This document shows, piece by piece, positions 53,287 to 63,557 of a stretch of DNA of 64,000 nucleotides. Numbering within the stretch: position 1 is the first letter of the stretch; every line of letters starts with the position of its first letter. The translations under genes were made by a program, and so were the position numbers. The notes beneath the pieces are model-generated. The model searched no databases, was not told the DNA's origin, and saw only the letters and a program-made list of their open reading frames with translations. This DNA comes from Pseudomonas sp. B21-028 (lineage in GTDB: Bacteria; Pseudomonadota; Gammaproteobacteria; Pseudomonadales; Pseudomonadaceae), in the NCBI RefSeq assembly GCF_024749045.1, contig NZ_CP087184.1, positions 4,898,001 through 4,962,000 of the forward strand, written 5' to 3'.

Positions 53287-54975
53287 TCAAATTTCGAACT
53301 CAGCCGAAACTTCCTTCTTTAACTTTTCCTCACGGTGACGAATGAATCTCTTTATTGATTCAAGATCATTCCAATCGCAACCGACTTCATTTATTTCATT
53401 TTGAGACATCAAAGGCGCTAAATTATAATGAATAACCTTCTCATCACCGCCCTTCCGTCCCTTGCTGGAGTTGGATGCCGCATGATCAATCACTAAGTTA
53501 CCCAGATTATTCAGATAGTTCTCTCTAAAGTCATCATCAAACTCAACAGACAATGCTTTTTTTGCAGTGATATGCTCAATACTAAGCTTTTCACGGGCAT
53601 CTTTTGAAGCGTAGTCTCTGCTCGACAACAATGGAAAGCCCCTATGCCGACGAAGACTATTCTCGTAAGAAAAAAGAATATATCTGACTACGTTTTTTTC
53701 AAGCCAATCATAATAATTATTATAATCAAAGGCTTCGCGAGCCCGCCCGTTAATGTTCCACCAATTCCCCAAAACAAAGTTCTCGATCACTTCAACGACA
53801 TCTCTATCGTTGCGCATAGAAGTAAACTGATAGCTTTCGCCGTTGCTTCGCAGTCGAGCTAAAGAGGAGCGAAAGGTAAAGGCATTGATGGCTTTAACCA
53901 AGCGCGGAAATTCAGATGGTCTTTCACTATGCACCTTCATAAGCGCTGGATAGAAGGGAGCAACACGACCAATCATAAATGTTTTTGCCAACTCCGGATC
54001 AATGAATCGGCGATCTCGGATCTGAGCAAATAATTGAAAGCTTTTTTTCAGGCGAGCTGGGTAGTCTCTAATCTGCTCTCTCGCCTCTTCCCGCCGTTCC
54101 GCATCACTCACCAATCCAAGTATTTTCTCCTTGATGTAGGACTTCGGTTTATCAGTGTAATCACTCGGGTACGTCTCAAATGCAAGCGTGTGATAACGCA
54201 GCACATCCCGATCATTAATGTTGTGCGACTCAATCAAACGATAAATTTCAGCAAAGTCCTCTTGGATTTTCCCTATCACTTGCTCGGGGTGATCGTAAAC
54301 AATTCCCGCGTTATACATCAGGAAACTTTTGATCGATTCCAGATCCGTTAATCGCCGCCCCCTATCATTCAACAACTCAAATATCTGGGTAGCCGTACTG
54401 ATCTTGTCCACCACATAGAGCAGCACATCAGCATTGATGGCGGTCGTATAAACTCGCTCAAGCATGGCCAGATCATGGCGAACCAGCTGCTCCTCGAAAT
54501 ATTGCCGTGCGTCCAACAAAAGCCGTTGCGAATGGGTTCTTAGTGTTACGTCCTCGGTTGCAGGCGGGCGGTCGCCCAAAACCAGATCATGTAGGAAGGC
54601 ATTACCCTCATTCGCCGATTCAAGCTTGAAGACATCACCATCACGCACAAAGATCCGCCGCGTACGCTCAGATATGAGCGTAGAACCCTGGGAAATCATC
54701 TTCCCAATCAATACATGCATAAAGATGACCAGGGTGGTCAACCGTTGCTGACCATCCACGATATCCACAAGTGCGAACTCGCTCTTGTTTCCGTTCAGAT
54801 GGAAGAGAAAAGAACCTAGGAAATAAGGTCTGTCTGGGTGCTGACTACATAGATCATTGAAAAAGTCTTCAAGATTGTCCTCACGCTCCCAGGAATAGGC
54901 ACGCTGGTAGGTGGGAACACTGAAAATACGAGTGCCATCGAAAATATCTTTGACAGTGGATTTGCCTGTTTGCAC
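53287..54975 (-). CDS. DUF262-DUF1524 protein, GmrSD/BrxU-like type IV restriction enzyme
   Basis: A 562-aa protein. DUF262 at the N-terminus: FSVPTYQRAYSWEREDNLEDFFNDL, FLGSFLFHL and VDIVDGQQRLTTLVIFM (the DGQQR nucleotide-hydrolysis motif). C-terminal DUF1524 HNH-type nuclease: LSIEHITAKKA, then YLNNLGNLVIDHAASNSSKGRK. This fused order is that of GmrSD/BrxU, which cut modified (glucosylated or hydroxymethylated) phage DNA. GTG start 8 nt after AAGGA. It sits 53 nt after pglX, a position where BREX loci often carry BrxU-like accessories. Confidence 0.85.
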   Translation of the reverse strand: MQTGKSTVKDIFDGTRIFSVPTYQRAYSWEREDNLEDFFNDLCSQHPDRPYFLGSFLFHLNGNKSEFALVDIVDGQQRLTTLVIFMHVLIGKMISQGSTLISERTRRIFVRDGDVFKLESANEGNAFLHDLVLGDRPPATEDVTLRTHSQRLLLDARQYFEEQLVRHDLAMLERVYTTAINADVLLYVVDKISTATQIFELLNDRGRRLTDLESIKSFLMYNAGIVYDHPEQVIGKIQEDFAEIYRLIESHNINDRDVLRYHTLAFETYPSDYTDKPKSYIKEKILGLVSDAERREEAREQIRDYPARLKKSFQLFAQIRDRRFIDPELAKTFMIGRVAPFYPALMKVHSERPSEFPRLVKAINAFTFRSSLARLRSNGESYQFTSMRNDRDVVEVIENFVLGNWWNINGRAREAFDYNNYYDWLEKNVVRYILFSYENSLRRHRGFPLLSSRDYASKDAREKLSIEHITAKKALSVEFDDDFRENYLNNLGNLVIDHAASNSSKGRKGGDEKVIHYNLAPLMSQNEINEVGCDWNDLESIKRFIRHREEKLKKEVSAEFEI

Positions 54976-55028
54976 TTACATTTTCCTTGTCGAGATAAAG
55001 CGGCCCACATCAGTGAGCCGCCAATCAG

Positions 55029-58000
55029 TCAGTCTTCCTTGCCACCCGTAATTGCTTTCACTTCGGCCAGCAAATTACCAAATTTCCCGTAGTTGACCTT
55101 GACGCCATCATCTAAGTTGAGAGCGATCCGTTGGTCCGCGTAGGGACGTAGCGTTTCATCGAAGCGGCGGAGTTCTTCGAGTTGTTTGGTGAATTTGTCT
55201 TTGCGCTTTTGCAAGGCTTTCTGCTGAGCGCTGCCGGTGGCGCTGTTGATGTCGTCGGCAAGCGTATCGATACGGGCCTGCATGCGGCTTTGCAGGGGAA
55301 CAACATACTCCATACGCATGCGCGAGAGCGTGCCCTCGTTGTAGCGGTGCAGATAAACCAAGCACTCGAAGGCCTTTTGCTTACCGCTAGAAAACAACCA
55401 GTAAATCGGGCGCTTCTTGTAGGCTTGCAGGTGATCTTTGTAGAAGCTAGTAGACAGGTAGCGGCGGATGGCTTCGGCGGCGGACTCACCAGCCTTACGG
55501 CCCAAGCTATCCGACAGCCATTCCATATTTTCCACATGGGTGTCAACACCCCAAACTACCTGAACGAACTCGCGCACACGCGCAGCGGCATCGTCTTCGA
55601 ACCAATGCTCGTCGCTTACAGGAATGATGCCGTCGGTATCCGCTGGAAATTTGAGATAACGTGAGAGTTCCAAACCAATTCCGCTGCTTTTAGCGTAAAT
55701 AAGTCCAGGCTCATCAAGGCTATAGCGGCCCATCATGCAACCAATCGCGTAGGAAATAAGACGCCCTACATCCTTCTCACGATTAACCTCCTGAATCGTT
55801 ATCTGACTGTCAGGAACATGTGGCGTTAATTGCTCTCCCAATCCATAAAAATCAATAAATATTTTATTATTCTCTTCCTCCAAGGCCTTGAGCTGTGCGC
55901 GACAGCCATTTATCTGATCCTCCCATTTACGATAAGCCTCCATGCAGCTCTGGGCGCCCACCTCGACCAAATATGACCTTGAAAATCCCCAATCGACCTC
56001 GTAATAAGAATGACATTTCTTAGTCAAGGCTATTAGCGACTCCACATTCTTTGAAACAACCCCACAGCCCTGCATCCTAGCAAATGGTAGCTTAAGAATA
56101 ACATCCATTGGATAGTTGAGCGTTGGATTTAGTAAACTTAAAAACTCAAATGAAGCCTTTGAATTTAGAAAGCCGAGAGCCAGAAGAACGTCACTTTCAT
56201 CATTAAAGAACAACCCAACGTCACTAAATGTTGTATCAAAACCTATTAGCCTAAAGCTAGGCAGGGAGGACGCGATTAGCCCCCAGCTAATTCCAACACG
56301 CCCCCACAACGAGGAATCTATCAATCTTCCAACAAGACTGCTTTTATAAAAAGCTCTAGCCCCCTCCGACCAATCGACAGTCACATCACTAATACCAACC
56401 CACTTTTGAAATCCGCCTCCTTTCGAAATAAAAAACCACCGACGCTCCATCCCAACAAGCTCAGAATCGACCTCCCAAAAAAACCTTTGATACTTTGAGT
56501 TATCACCAGTTATATTTTTTCCGTCGGAGAAAGAGACATCAGATAGATTCTTCTCCAAAAAACTTTTCTTTACCTCGCCAGACGCCCAATATGCAAATGG
56601 ACTTCCAGGAATATTTGAAAAATCACTCTGAACAATGCTTTCATATCTGGATTTACCAGCCAATAGCGTGGACTTTTTCTCGGATTCGCCACCTCCGACC
56701 AGCCTGAAAAAAACAGGTCTAAAGGATGGCTGGTGAGTCTTTTGAAGAACAAATGCGGTAGTCTGTACCACTTCACCAGATATCTCACTAAAAGCACGAG
56801 CCCCGAGATGAGCCATCGTGATAACAGTTCTGTTCGCGAGCAATTTTTCGCGCAACACCTCATAAGTCGAAAGAAACATCCAGCTCTGCATGGTTATCAA
56901 ACTACTAAAACCACCCAACTTGCAAAAAAAACCTCCCCTCTCAATAAACATGGCGAACAAATCTGCCTTGCTATCTGGAAAATCCTTCTTCGCGAACTCC
57001 TTAAGCATCGAGCACATGCCCTTGCTACCCATATAGGGGGGATTCGCAACGACCGAATCGAATTGCGCAGCCAGTAAACTAGCCGGCCATACAAACTGCT
57101 CCAGCATCTGACTGGCATAGCTTCGAGACAAGTCATCGCCCTGATTACGAACACAAGCAAGTAGATCAACGATTTTGGCCAGCTTTGCCTTGAGAAGTTC
57201 TGGCACACTTATCAGCGAGCCAACGGTCTTTCCATGCTCAAACAACCTAATCAACTGGCGTAGGTCGAGCACAGTCAACCCCGAGCTATGCTGAGTTTCC
57301 AGCTGAGCATCGCCGAATAGCTGCTTAGAGTGAAAAGCATTACCACCCTCGATCTGGATAGCGGCATTGAGGATGACTCTGGCCATTTCCTCATCCGGAA
57401 GACCTGCGCTTTGTTGAATTGCCATGACGTTGAGATGCGGTGGACTCCCCTCATCATCGAACAGCCGACGATCGTCCTCACGAGCTTTCATCAACAGTGC
57501 GAAACCGGCAAGTTGGGCTGCGCGATCGTCGATATCCAGGCCATAGAGGTTCTTTTGCAGGATCAGTCGAGGAATCTCACGCGCACGATAGCCCCGCTCC
57601 TCATAAATGGCGCGCAGCAGATTGTAGGCTTCCACTAGGATATGACCTGAGCCGCAGGCTGGGTCGAGCACTGTAAGAGATTCAGGATTAAGCGTGCCAC
57701 CATCCTCATCCACCCGAAGCTTGATCAAGGCATCGAGCTGGGTCTGCACTTCCGACGCTTGTTCGGCGGGCTCAATGTAGTAGGGCATTTTCTCTTTAAG
57801 ATTAGAGCCTGGATTGGCCATTAGCCAGAGGCGACCGAGGCTGTTCTGCACTAGGTACTGGACGATCCAGTCGGGGGTAAATAGTTGAGTGGCTGCGGGG
57901 ATATCCTCGCTCTTGACCACTTTACCGATGACCTCGTCCTTCTTGTCGCTGATGTAGAACTGATACAACCAGCCGATGACCTCCACCTCTTTCCAGTCGA

Positions 58001-58592
58001 CCTCTTCGATACCGTTCACCAAACGGGCAATGGGCGAATCGGTACGCAGGAGGTTGTCCGGGAGCAAAAGTTCGGTGGCATCATCCAGCGCCTCGAACAG
58101 GAACGGCATGCTGCGGTGCAGCTCGTGGCATTGGGCGAGCAGGATCTCACGGTACAGCGCCTCATCCTGATTACCTGCGGTTTTCAGGCGGAGTGCTCCG
58201 ACCTTATCTAACCCCGTAAGCTCAAGATGCTGAACATGGTCAAGTATTTCCGGTTGCTGGCCCTGCGGATGGCTGAGCACACGATATCCGTGGCTGAGGT
58301 ACCCCTTGAGTTCCATGAAGCGGATGGCAACCAAGCGGTTGAACCACGTGTAGGCCATTGTCTCAACTACAGTGCTAAAGCCCTGTTGCTGAATACGCTG
58401 GTCCAGCGTGGCCCGCTGCTTTCCAATGATGGCCGGAAATGGCTGGCCGCCGATCAATAACACATCGCCGTTTTGTTCGATATTGACGGGATGGGTCGGA
58501 TCCAGCCCCAAACGCCGTGCACGCAGAGTTACGGCCTCGATAAAATCGAGACGGGCTTGGGGAGCGTATTTCTTGAGTGCAGAGCGGTTCAT
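55029..58592 (-). CDS. pglX: BREX adenine-specific DNA methyltransferase PglX (BrxX)
   Basis: A 1187-aa type 1 PglX. SAM motif I LDPACGSGHILVEAYNLL (DPACGSGH 310-317) and catalytic motif IV VVANPPYMGS (NPPY 517-520); the remainder includes the target recognition region and a C-terminal helical segment ending FGNLLAEVKAITGG. Methylates one adenine strand of a non-palindromic site to mark self DNA. Its ATG overlaps the upstream gene's stop (ATGA). Middle and end are AT-richer than the first third, consistent with a recombining specificity region. Confidence 0.95.
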   Translation of the reverse strand: MNRSALKKYAPQARLDFIEAVTLRARRLGLDPTHPVNIEQNGDVLLIGGQPFPAIIGKQRATLDQRIQQQGFSTVVETMAYTWFNRLVAIRFMELKGYLSHGYRVLSHPQGQQPEILDHVQHLELTGLDKVGALRLKTAGNQDEALYREILLAQCHELHRSMPFLFEALDDATELLLPDNLLRTDSPIARLVNGIEEVDWKEVEVIGWLYQFYISDKKDEVIGKVVKSEDIPAATQLFTPDWIVQYLVQNSLGRLWLMANPGSNLKEKMPYYIEPAEQASEVQTQLDALIKLRVDEDGGTLNPESLTVLDPACGSGHILVEAYNLLRAIYEERGYRAREIPRLILQKNLYGLDIDDRAAQLAGFALLMKAREDDRRLFDDEGSPPHLNVMAIQQSAGLPDEEMARVILNAAIQIEGGNAFHSKQLFGDAQLETQHSSGLTVLDLRQLIRLFEHGKTVGSLISVPELLKAKLAKIVDLLACVRNQGDDLSRSYASQMLEQFVWPASLLAAQFDSVVANPPYMGSKGMCSMLKEFAKKDFPDSKADLFAMFIERGGFFCKLGGFSSLITMQSWMFLSTYEVLREKLLANRTVITMAHLGARAFSEISGEVVQTTAFVLQKTHQPSFRPVFFRLVGGGESEKKSTLLAGKSRYESIVQSDFSNIPGSPFAYWASGEVKKSFLEKNLSDVSFSDGKNITGDNSKYQRFFWEVDSELVGMERRWFFISKGGGFQKWVGISDVTVDWSEGARAFYKSSLVGRLIDSSLWGRVGISWGLIASSLPSFRLIGFDTTFSDVGLFFNDESDVLLALGFLNSKASFEFLSLLNPTLNYPMDVILKLPFARMQGCGVVSKNVESLIALTKKCHSYYEVDWGFSRSYLVEVGAQSCMEAYRKWEDQINGCRAQLKALEEENNKIFIDFYGLGEQLTPHVPDSQITIQEVNREKDVGRLISYAIGCMMGRYSLDEPGLIYAKSSGIGLELSRYLKFPADTDGIIPVSDEHWFEDDAAARVREFVQVVWGVDTHVENMEWLSDSLGRKAGESAAEAIRRYLSTSFYKDHLQAYKKRPIYWLFSSGKQKAFECLVYLHRYNEGTLSRMRMEYVVPLQSRMQARIDTLADDINSATGSAQQKALQKRKDKFTKQLEELRRFDETLRPYADQRIALNLDDGVKVNYGKFGNLLAEVKAITGGKED

Positions 58593-59218
58593 GCGTTTTC
58601 CTTGCTCGACGTCCTAGGCTTATGCGACTTAAGGGCGCGGCCATACATCATTAGGTATTTGTCAAAGTCGCTTTCTGAGTACTGAAGCTTGTTAGTTGCT
58701 TCGGTTAGAAAACATTTCAGGTGAGCAATATCGCGCCAGTCAGAAGGCTTTTTCTTCGGCTGTTGCACGCGTAGAAAATGATTCATTGCGCGAAAATTAT
58801 GCTGGTCAATAATCGGCACGTCGCTCGGATGAATCAGGTGAGTCAGGAAAGCCGAAGTGATGTAGCGCAGCCGCCCTAGCCGCTCGTTCCACCATTGAAA
58901 GGTATTCTTCGGAGAAGGGGCGTCAGGGAGAACACCTACCCAATTGAGATACTCCCCCCAAAGCGCCGATATTTCAGTGATCAATAGCCCCTGTTTACTG
59001 GGATAATTGGCCTTCCCCCAGTGCCCCCATTTCCAGAGCAATGCCAAATCCAGTTCGACGACAGGTTTGAAGGCTGAAAAAGTCTGCTTGAAGCGTTGGT
59101 AGTCTAGCGCCGGATACATGGCATAACTGTATTGGGAAAAATGCTCGCTATAGGTGGACTGGACCTCGCCCTTGATAAGCTGCCAATCGGCAGACCCAAA
59201 TACTTTTTCAACATCCAT
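58589..59218 (-). CDS. Unknown 209-aa protein encoded between brxC and pglX
   Basis: Not recognised. A soluble protein rich in aromatic residues, with WKWGHWGKANYPSKQGLLITEI, YLNWVGVLPDAPSP, and HLIHPSDVPIIDQHNFRAMNHFL, a PxxDxH element vaguely like HhH-type DNA glycosylases, then a basic C-terminus. ATG at 59218 with GGAG 9 nt upstream; the longer frame to 59278 lacks a ribosome site. Coupled to pglX by a 4-nt overlap and transcribed with the BREX genes, so a role in the system is likely. It is not one of the six core type 1 genes. Confidence 0.75.
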   Translation of the reverse strand: MDVEKVFGSADWQLIKGEVQSTYSEHFSQYSYAMYPALDYQRFKQTFSAFKPVVELDLALLWKWGHWGKANYPSKQGLLITEISALWGEYLNWVGVLPDAPSPKNTFQWWNERLGRLRYITSAFLTHLIHPSDVPIIDQHNFRAMNHFLRVQQPKKKPSDWRDIAHLKCFLTEATNKLQYSESDFDKYLMMYGRALKSHKPRTSSKENA

Positions 59219-59301
59219 GGTCACTTGCTCCAATGCGCCGACTAAGAAGAACGACGGCTGTACCCATACAGCCGCCATTTCTGTTTTTGAACCGGAACTC
59301 C

Positions 59302-62300
59302 TTAACGAATTTCCACCCGCTGGTTGTCAGCCACCGCTTCTTCCAGCTCCTTACGCAGCTTGGCAAGAAAGTTATCAATGTCGACCTGGGTCTCGATGTA
59401 TCCAGAACCGGCAAGCAGCTGAGCATCGATGATCCGGCGCTTTTTGATCGGTACAATTGGTGCCACTACTGCCGCTGGAGAGTTATTAACCGGGGCGGTT
59501 GGTTCGGCCACGATCAAATCTGGCGTACCGCTATCCGATACTGGAGGTTTAGGGTCCGGTTCGCTGGCAGCCTTTTTGGCTTTAGCTGCGGCTTGCTCCG
59601 CCAACTGCTGTAGATGGTCCAGTGCCACATCGGCAAGCTCTCTGGCTTCTTCCTGCATTTGGCTGATGTGAGCCAAACTTCGCTGCTTAGCGATGCGCTG
59701 ACGAAGGGTTTGCAATGGCAGCAAACTGCGGTTTCGTTGATCAGGACTGGCAAGCAACGCGTCCAGCTCAACGCTGACCTTGGTTATGTACTTCTCAACC
59801 CAGGAGTCGGCGCGCTCATGGGATTCCCGAAGGAAGCTGTCGTTGACTTGGGTAGCAGCCTGAATCAGCCCTTCTCCTTCGCGAATAAGATTGTACGGCG
59901 CTTTGGCACTCAAGATTTCGTCAATACGCGCCAAAGCACGGGCCGCCTTTTCGTCCTTCTCCAGCTTTGGCCGGTTGGGCTGAAAATCTAACTGTGCGGA
60001 ACGCAACTTGTCCCAAGCCGTTTTCTGGCTGCTGTAGAAATTATCCAGATCGCCGTAGCTATCGGAGAGATCGAGCAACGGGTTACGCTCTTTGAGGAAC
60101 AATTGGATGGCATCGAAGCTATCGGGAGCAGTCTTGAGCTTACCAATCAGTTTGAGGCCCAGATCGATTTCATCCACACCGGGATACTGGCCGTTTTGTG
60201 CCAACACACGCCATTGCTTAAGCTCGCCCTCCCATTTGATCAGACTGCTTTGCAGGTGATCGTAGAGGGTATCTTCACCGTCCGGGGCAATTTTCTGAAA
60301 CACGTCTTTGAACTGCTGGCGGGCCTTTTGCAGCTCACCTGAGCCTACCTGCTGGCGTTTCTGAATTTCGGTGGTGCGCCAGCGAGCAGGAGTGGAGATT
60401 TCGCTCCAGATTTGCTGCGGAGCCAAGGGGCCGCCATTGCCGATCAGGCTGACTTCACCTTTGAGCAGCAGGCGTACAATAAGCAGCACCGTTTCCCACT
60501 CTGGCCAGCCATATGGACGTCGACCGTAATGACTTTCCGCGAGATCATGGAGGACGATCCGACGTGATTGCGAGGCCAGCAATTCGATGTGCTGGCTAAC
60601 TTCCTTGAGCGCACGCGGATTAGCTTCGCCAGTACTCTCCAGGCCGAGGCCCGGCGTCAGTGGCGTGGCCAACAGAGCCTGAATTTCCTTCTGCGGGTCG
60701 CTGCTCAAGTGTTGGATATAGCCAAGTTTGCTGAAGGTGTTACGGACGAGATAATCAAGCGCTTCCTCCGCCAGCATCGGTGCACTGGAGGCCTTGGTTT
60801 CCAGCTTGTTACCCGCGACGTAAACTTCCGCCTCACGCAGCAGACGGTCCACACTTGCGCTCAAGCGCTGGCGGCGTTGGCGGTTTTCTTCGGCACGATC
60901 CTGAAGGATACGTTTGGTGTTATGCGGCAGCGTCCCATCATTCTTTCGCGTGATGAACTTGTCGGTCTGCAAGTACAGCCGCAGTTCACGCGCTAAATCG
61001 CGCTCATCGTCCAGGCGCAACAGCACACTGCCCTCCCCCTGACTAGATTCGAGAATGCAGCGTTGCTCGCTCCAGGTATCCCGGTCATCCACCAAGGGGC
61101 TGATGACCGAGATCAGCAGATCGCCATCGACGCGGTTACCCATGGGATGCAGATCGCATTGGCGATTGAGACCAAAATCTTTGCCATTGTCTGGGAAGCG
61201 AAACTTACGCTGACCACGCAGGGACTCATCAAACAACAATTGACCCAGTTCACGAGCCTCGTCGGCACTGGTGAGATCAACCTCTTTGATCTCGCGACTG
61301 ATATCGCGCTCTTCGTTGGTCAGGAAGAAGAAATCATCACCATTACGACTGACGAGGGTTTCCTTCTCCAGACGCTGGAGGCTGTCTTCGATCTGCTTGC
61401 GAAGCGCTTGGCGGTCGGCGTCGATCTCATCAATAAAAAGCGTGATCAGATTATCTACGTTGCCCTTGATCTCATCGACATATCGAATGAGGAACAGGGT
61501 TTTCAAAACCAATGTGTCAAACTCTTGCAGACTGAGATTGCTGGCCGCGTTGTCAATGGTCGACTTGACCACCCCTTCAAGGAAGCCTTCGATGGACGGG
61601 TAGAAGCGGTAAAGCGGCACCAGTACACCAACGGAGTTCTCACTGACGGCTTTGGCAGCTGATTGGAAGGCATCTAGCAGCGAGCGTTCGCCTCGGGCCA
61701 GGTGAGTGCCGGTGGCCCCGGCCTTGCGAATGCTTTCAAAGATTCTTTGTACCAACTGGAACTGATACGGCACAAAGGGATAGACGGCGGCGAAGTTGTC
61801 TTCGTCAGTAAAGGCCTTATAGGTACGCCCAGTATTTGTAAAACTTAACTGATTCCGGAGAATGTCGGCTTTTTCGCGATAGATTTTACGCAAGACATCC
61901 TTGGGCTCTGGCTCCTTGTCGAGTAGACGACGCTGGATGACCTCATCGACGTTACCGCTGGACAACGACAAACGGGTTTTGAAACGTCCCTGAATCTTGG
62001 AGAAGTCATTGGCCTTGGACGCGCGTACCTCACCCAGGACTGCATCGATGTCTTCTTGAGAGGTTACCAATACCCACGCACGTCCTCCACAGATTACGCC
62101 TAGCTCTTCAGTGATGGTTTGCAGACTGAGCATCAAATGGGTGTCTTGACCGATGAACTGGCCCACCTCGTCCACCAAGAAAACAATCCTGTGATCTTTA
62201 CCGCGCTTGTCCAGGTAACCCTGGACCCATCTGGCAAAACTTTGGACATTCAAGTTGAAGTCGTTTTCAAAACGCTCAACCCAGGCATCGGCATCTTTGA

Positions 62301-62979
62301 TCTCTTGACCCAACGTCTGTGACAAAGCGTTAGCTAGCGCATCCACCTGAAAGTGATAAGCGTCACGCTCCTCTTCCCAAGTAGAACCCGACGACTCTGC
62401 AAAAGCTTGCTTGAATTCGCCAAACTTACCTTGCTCATCTAGGTAACGCTCCATGTGTGCAATGTGCGGATGGTCGCCACAGAAACCGAGACGCTCGTTG
62501 AACACTTTGAGAAATACCCGAAGGATTGCGTCACGACCGTCACCACTGTCAGCCTTACTGTCAATGTTGAACAGCAACACGTCGGTATCAGCCGCAACCG
62601 CTCGCTTGATATCAGCTGCGAGCATTGGGTCTGCAATTTTTCGCTCAAAAAAATCAATAGCATGGCGACTTTCGCCAGCGTTGCTCACTCGCTTGTTTTC
62701 TAAGAGATATGACAGAATTTTCAGGAAGTGGGATTTTCCCGAACCGAAAAAGCCCGAGATCCACACACCTACACGCCCCGACGCTGCTTGAGGATTATCC
62801 AGCGCTGCAAGATAGCTTTCGAAAAAACTACGGAGGTGTTGATCCAACTCACGAGTAATAACGTACTCATCAAGCTCCTGCCAGACGGACTCTTCGTCAT
62901 CTTGGTCAGCCTTGATTACCCCGTTGATGGAGCGGTTGATAGGGCGCGTGAACAAATTCTTGATTAACAAAGTGGACAT
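59302..62979 (-). CDS. brxC: BREX protein BrxC, large P-loop ATPase
   Basis: A 1225-aa BREX ATPase (DUF499/BrxC family). Walker A GFFGSGKSHFLK (76-87), IVFLVDEVGQFIG as Walker B, and WVLVTSQEDID; the middle and C-terminal halves are helical, with a low-complexity Ala/Lys/Pro linker near 1160-1200. Start at 62979 (MSTLLIKNLFTRPINRSI), 5 nt after the brxB stop, gives the family N-terminus; the frame is open to 63036 but overlaps brxB. Confidence 0.94.
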   Translation of the reverse strand: MSTLLIKNLFTRPINRSINGVIKADQDDEESVWQELDEYVITRELDQHLRSFFESYLAALDNPQAASGRVGVWISGFFGSGKSHFLKILSYLLENKRVSNAGESRHAIDFFERKIADPMLAADIKRAVAADTDVLLFNIDSKADSGDGRDAILRVFLKVFNERLGFCGDHPHIAHMERYLDEQGKFGEFKQAFAESSGSTWEEERDAYHFQVDALANALSQTLGQEIKDADAWVERFENDFNLNVQSFARWVQGYLDKRGKDHRIVFLVDEVGQFIGQDTHLMLSLQTITEELGVICGGRAWVLVTSQEDIDAVLGEVRASKANDFSKIQGRFKTRLSLSSGNVDEVIQRRLLDKEPEPKDVLRKIYREKADILRNQLSFTNTGRTYKAFTDEDNFAAVYPFVPYQFQLVQRIFESIRKAGATGTHLARGERSLLDAFQSAAKAVSENSVGVLVPLYRFYPSIEGFLEGVVKSTIDNAASNLSLQEFDTLVLKTLFLIRYVDEIKGNVDNLITLFIDEIDADRQALRKQIEDSLQRLEKETLVSRNGDDFFFLTNEERDISREIKEVDLTSADEARELGQLLFDESLRGQRKFRFPDNGKDFGLNRQCDLHPMGNRVDGDLLISVISPLVDDRDTWSEQRCILESSQGEGSVLLRLDDERDLARELRLYLQTDKFITRKNDGTLPHNTKRILQDRAEENRQRRQRLSASVDRLLREAEVYVAGNKLETKASSAPMLAEEALDYLVRNTFSKLGYIQHLSSDPQKEIQALLATPLTPGLGLESTGEANPRALKEVSQHIELLASQSRRIVLHDLAESHYGRRPYGWPEWETVLLIVRLLLKGEVSLIGNGGPLAPQQIWSEISTPARWRTTEIQKRQQVGSGELQKARQQFKDVFQKIAPDGEDTLYDHLQSSLIKWEGELKQWRVLAQNGQYPGVDEIDLGLKLIGKLKTAPDSFDAIQLFLKERNPLLDLSDSYGDLDNFYSSQKTAWDKLRSAQLDFQPNRPKLEKDEKAARALARIDEILSAKAPYNLIREGEGLIQAATQVNDSFLRESHERADSWVEKYITKVSVELDALLASPDQRNRSLLPLQTLRQRIAKQRSLAHISQMQEEARELADVALDHLQQLAEQAAAKAKKAASEPDPKPPVSDSGTPDLIVAEPTAPVNNSPAAVVAPIVPIKKRRIIDAQLLAGSGYIETQVDIDNFLAKLRKELEEAVADNQRVEIR

Positions 62980-62984
62980 CCTTT

Positions 62985-63557
62985 TCAGCTCACCAGACGG
63001 AAAGCACGGTAGTAGGGTTTTTCGCCTAACTGACAAAACAGCTGGAGCGCTTGACCGTCGTATCGCCCTGGGTAAAACAACACCAAGGGGGTTTGCCCCA
63101 TGAAAGGTTGCAGGTTGTTCAGCAAGTTATGGGTGCGTACTAGCGGGTAAGCGCTACCAACCCCGGTGACCATGATCAGTCCGTATTCTGTGGGTGGATA
63201 GCGTCCGACCAACTCTTTTGCGATCTTGCCGGCATCCAGCGGAGCTTTCAGGGCTTTAAACAACGCCTCGTCGCCCTTTGTGGCTTGTCGCTCAATGGAT
63301 TTTTCAAGCAGGTTTCGGCTGCTCAACATCTCTAGTACTAACTCAAAGAGGTTGACGCACGCGACCTTCAGATCTGGACGACGCTTAGGAATCGCTACCT
63401 GGAGAAACTGCACGTGTTCCCGAACCTTAAGTTCTTCCTGCGGGGGATAGTCGAACGCGTAAAAAGGAACCTCATTACCCAAGCCTTGCCCACCGAGAAA
63501 GTCGTCGGAAGTAAGACGGTCCAGAATTTTGTTCAGCCGTTCGTCAAGGTTGTTCAC
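62985..63557 (-). CDS. brxB: BREX protein BrxB (DUF1788)
   Basis: A 190-aa protein: LDERLNKILDRLTSDDFLGGQGLGNEVPFYAFDYPPQEELKVREHVQFL and VTGVGSAYPLVRTHNLLNNLQPFMGQTPLVLFYPGRYDGQALQLF are DUF1788 signatures. I choose the GTG at 63557, overlapping the brxA stop (GTGA) and preceded by CCAGG; an upstream TTG at 63575 is possible. Exact biochemical role unknown; essential in type 1 BREX. Confidence 0.92.
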   Translation of the reverse strand: MNNLDERLNKILDRLTSDDFLGGQGLGNEVPFYAFDYPPQEELKVREHVQFLQVAIPKRRPDLKVACVNLFELVLEMLSSRNLLEKSIERQATKGDEALFKALKAPLDAGKIAKELVGRYPPTEYGLIMVTGVGSAYPLVRTHNLLNNLQPFMGQTPLVLFYPGRYDGQALQLFCQLGEKPYYRAFRLVS

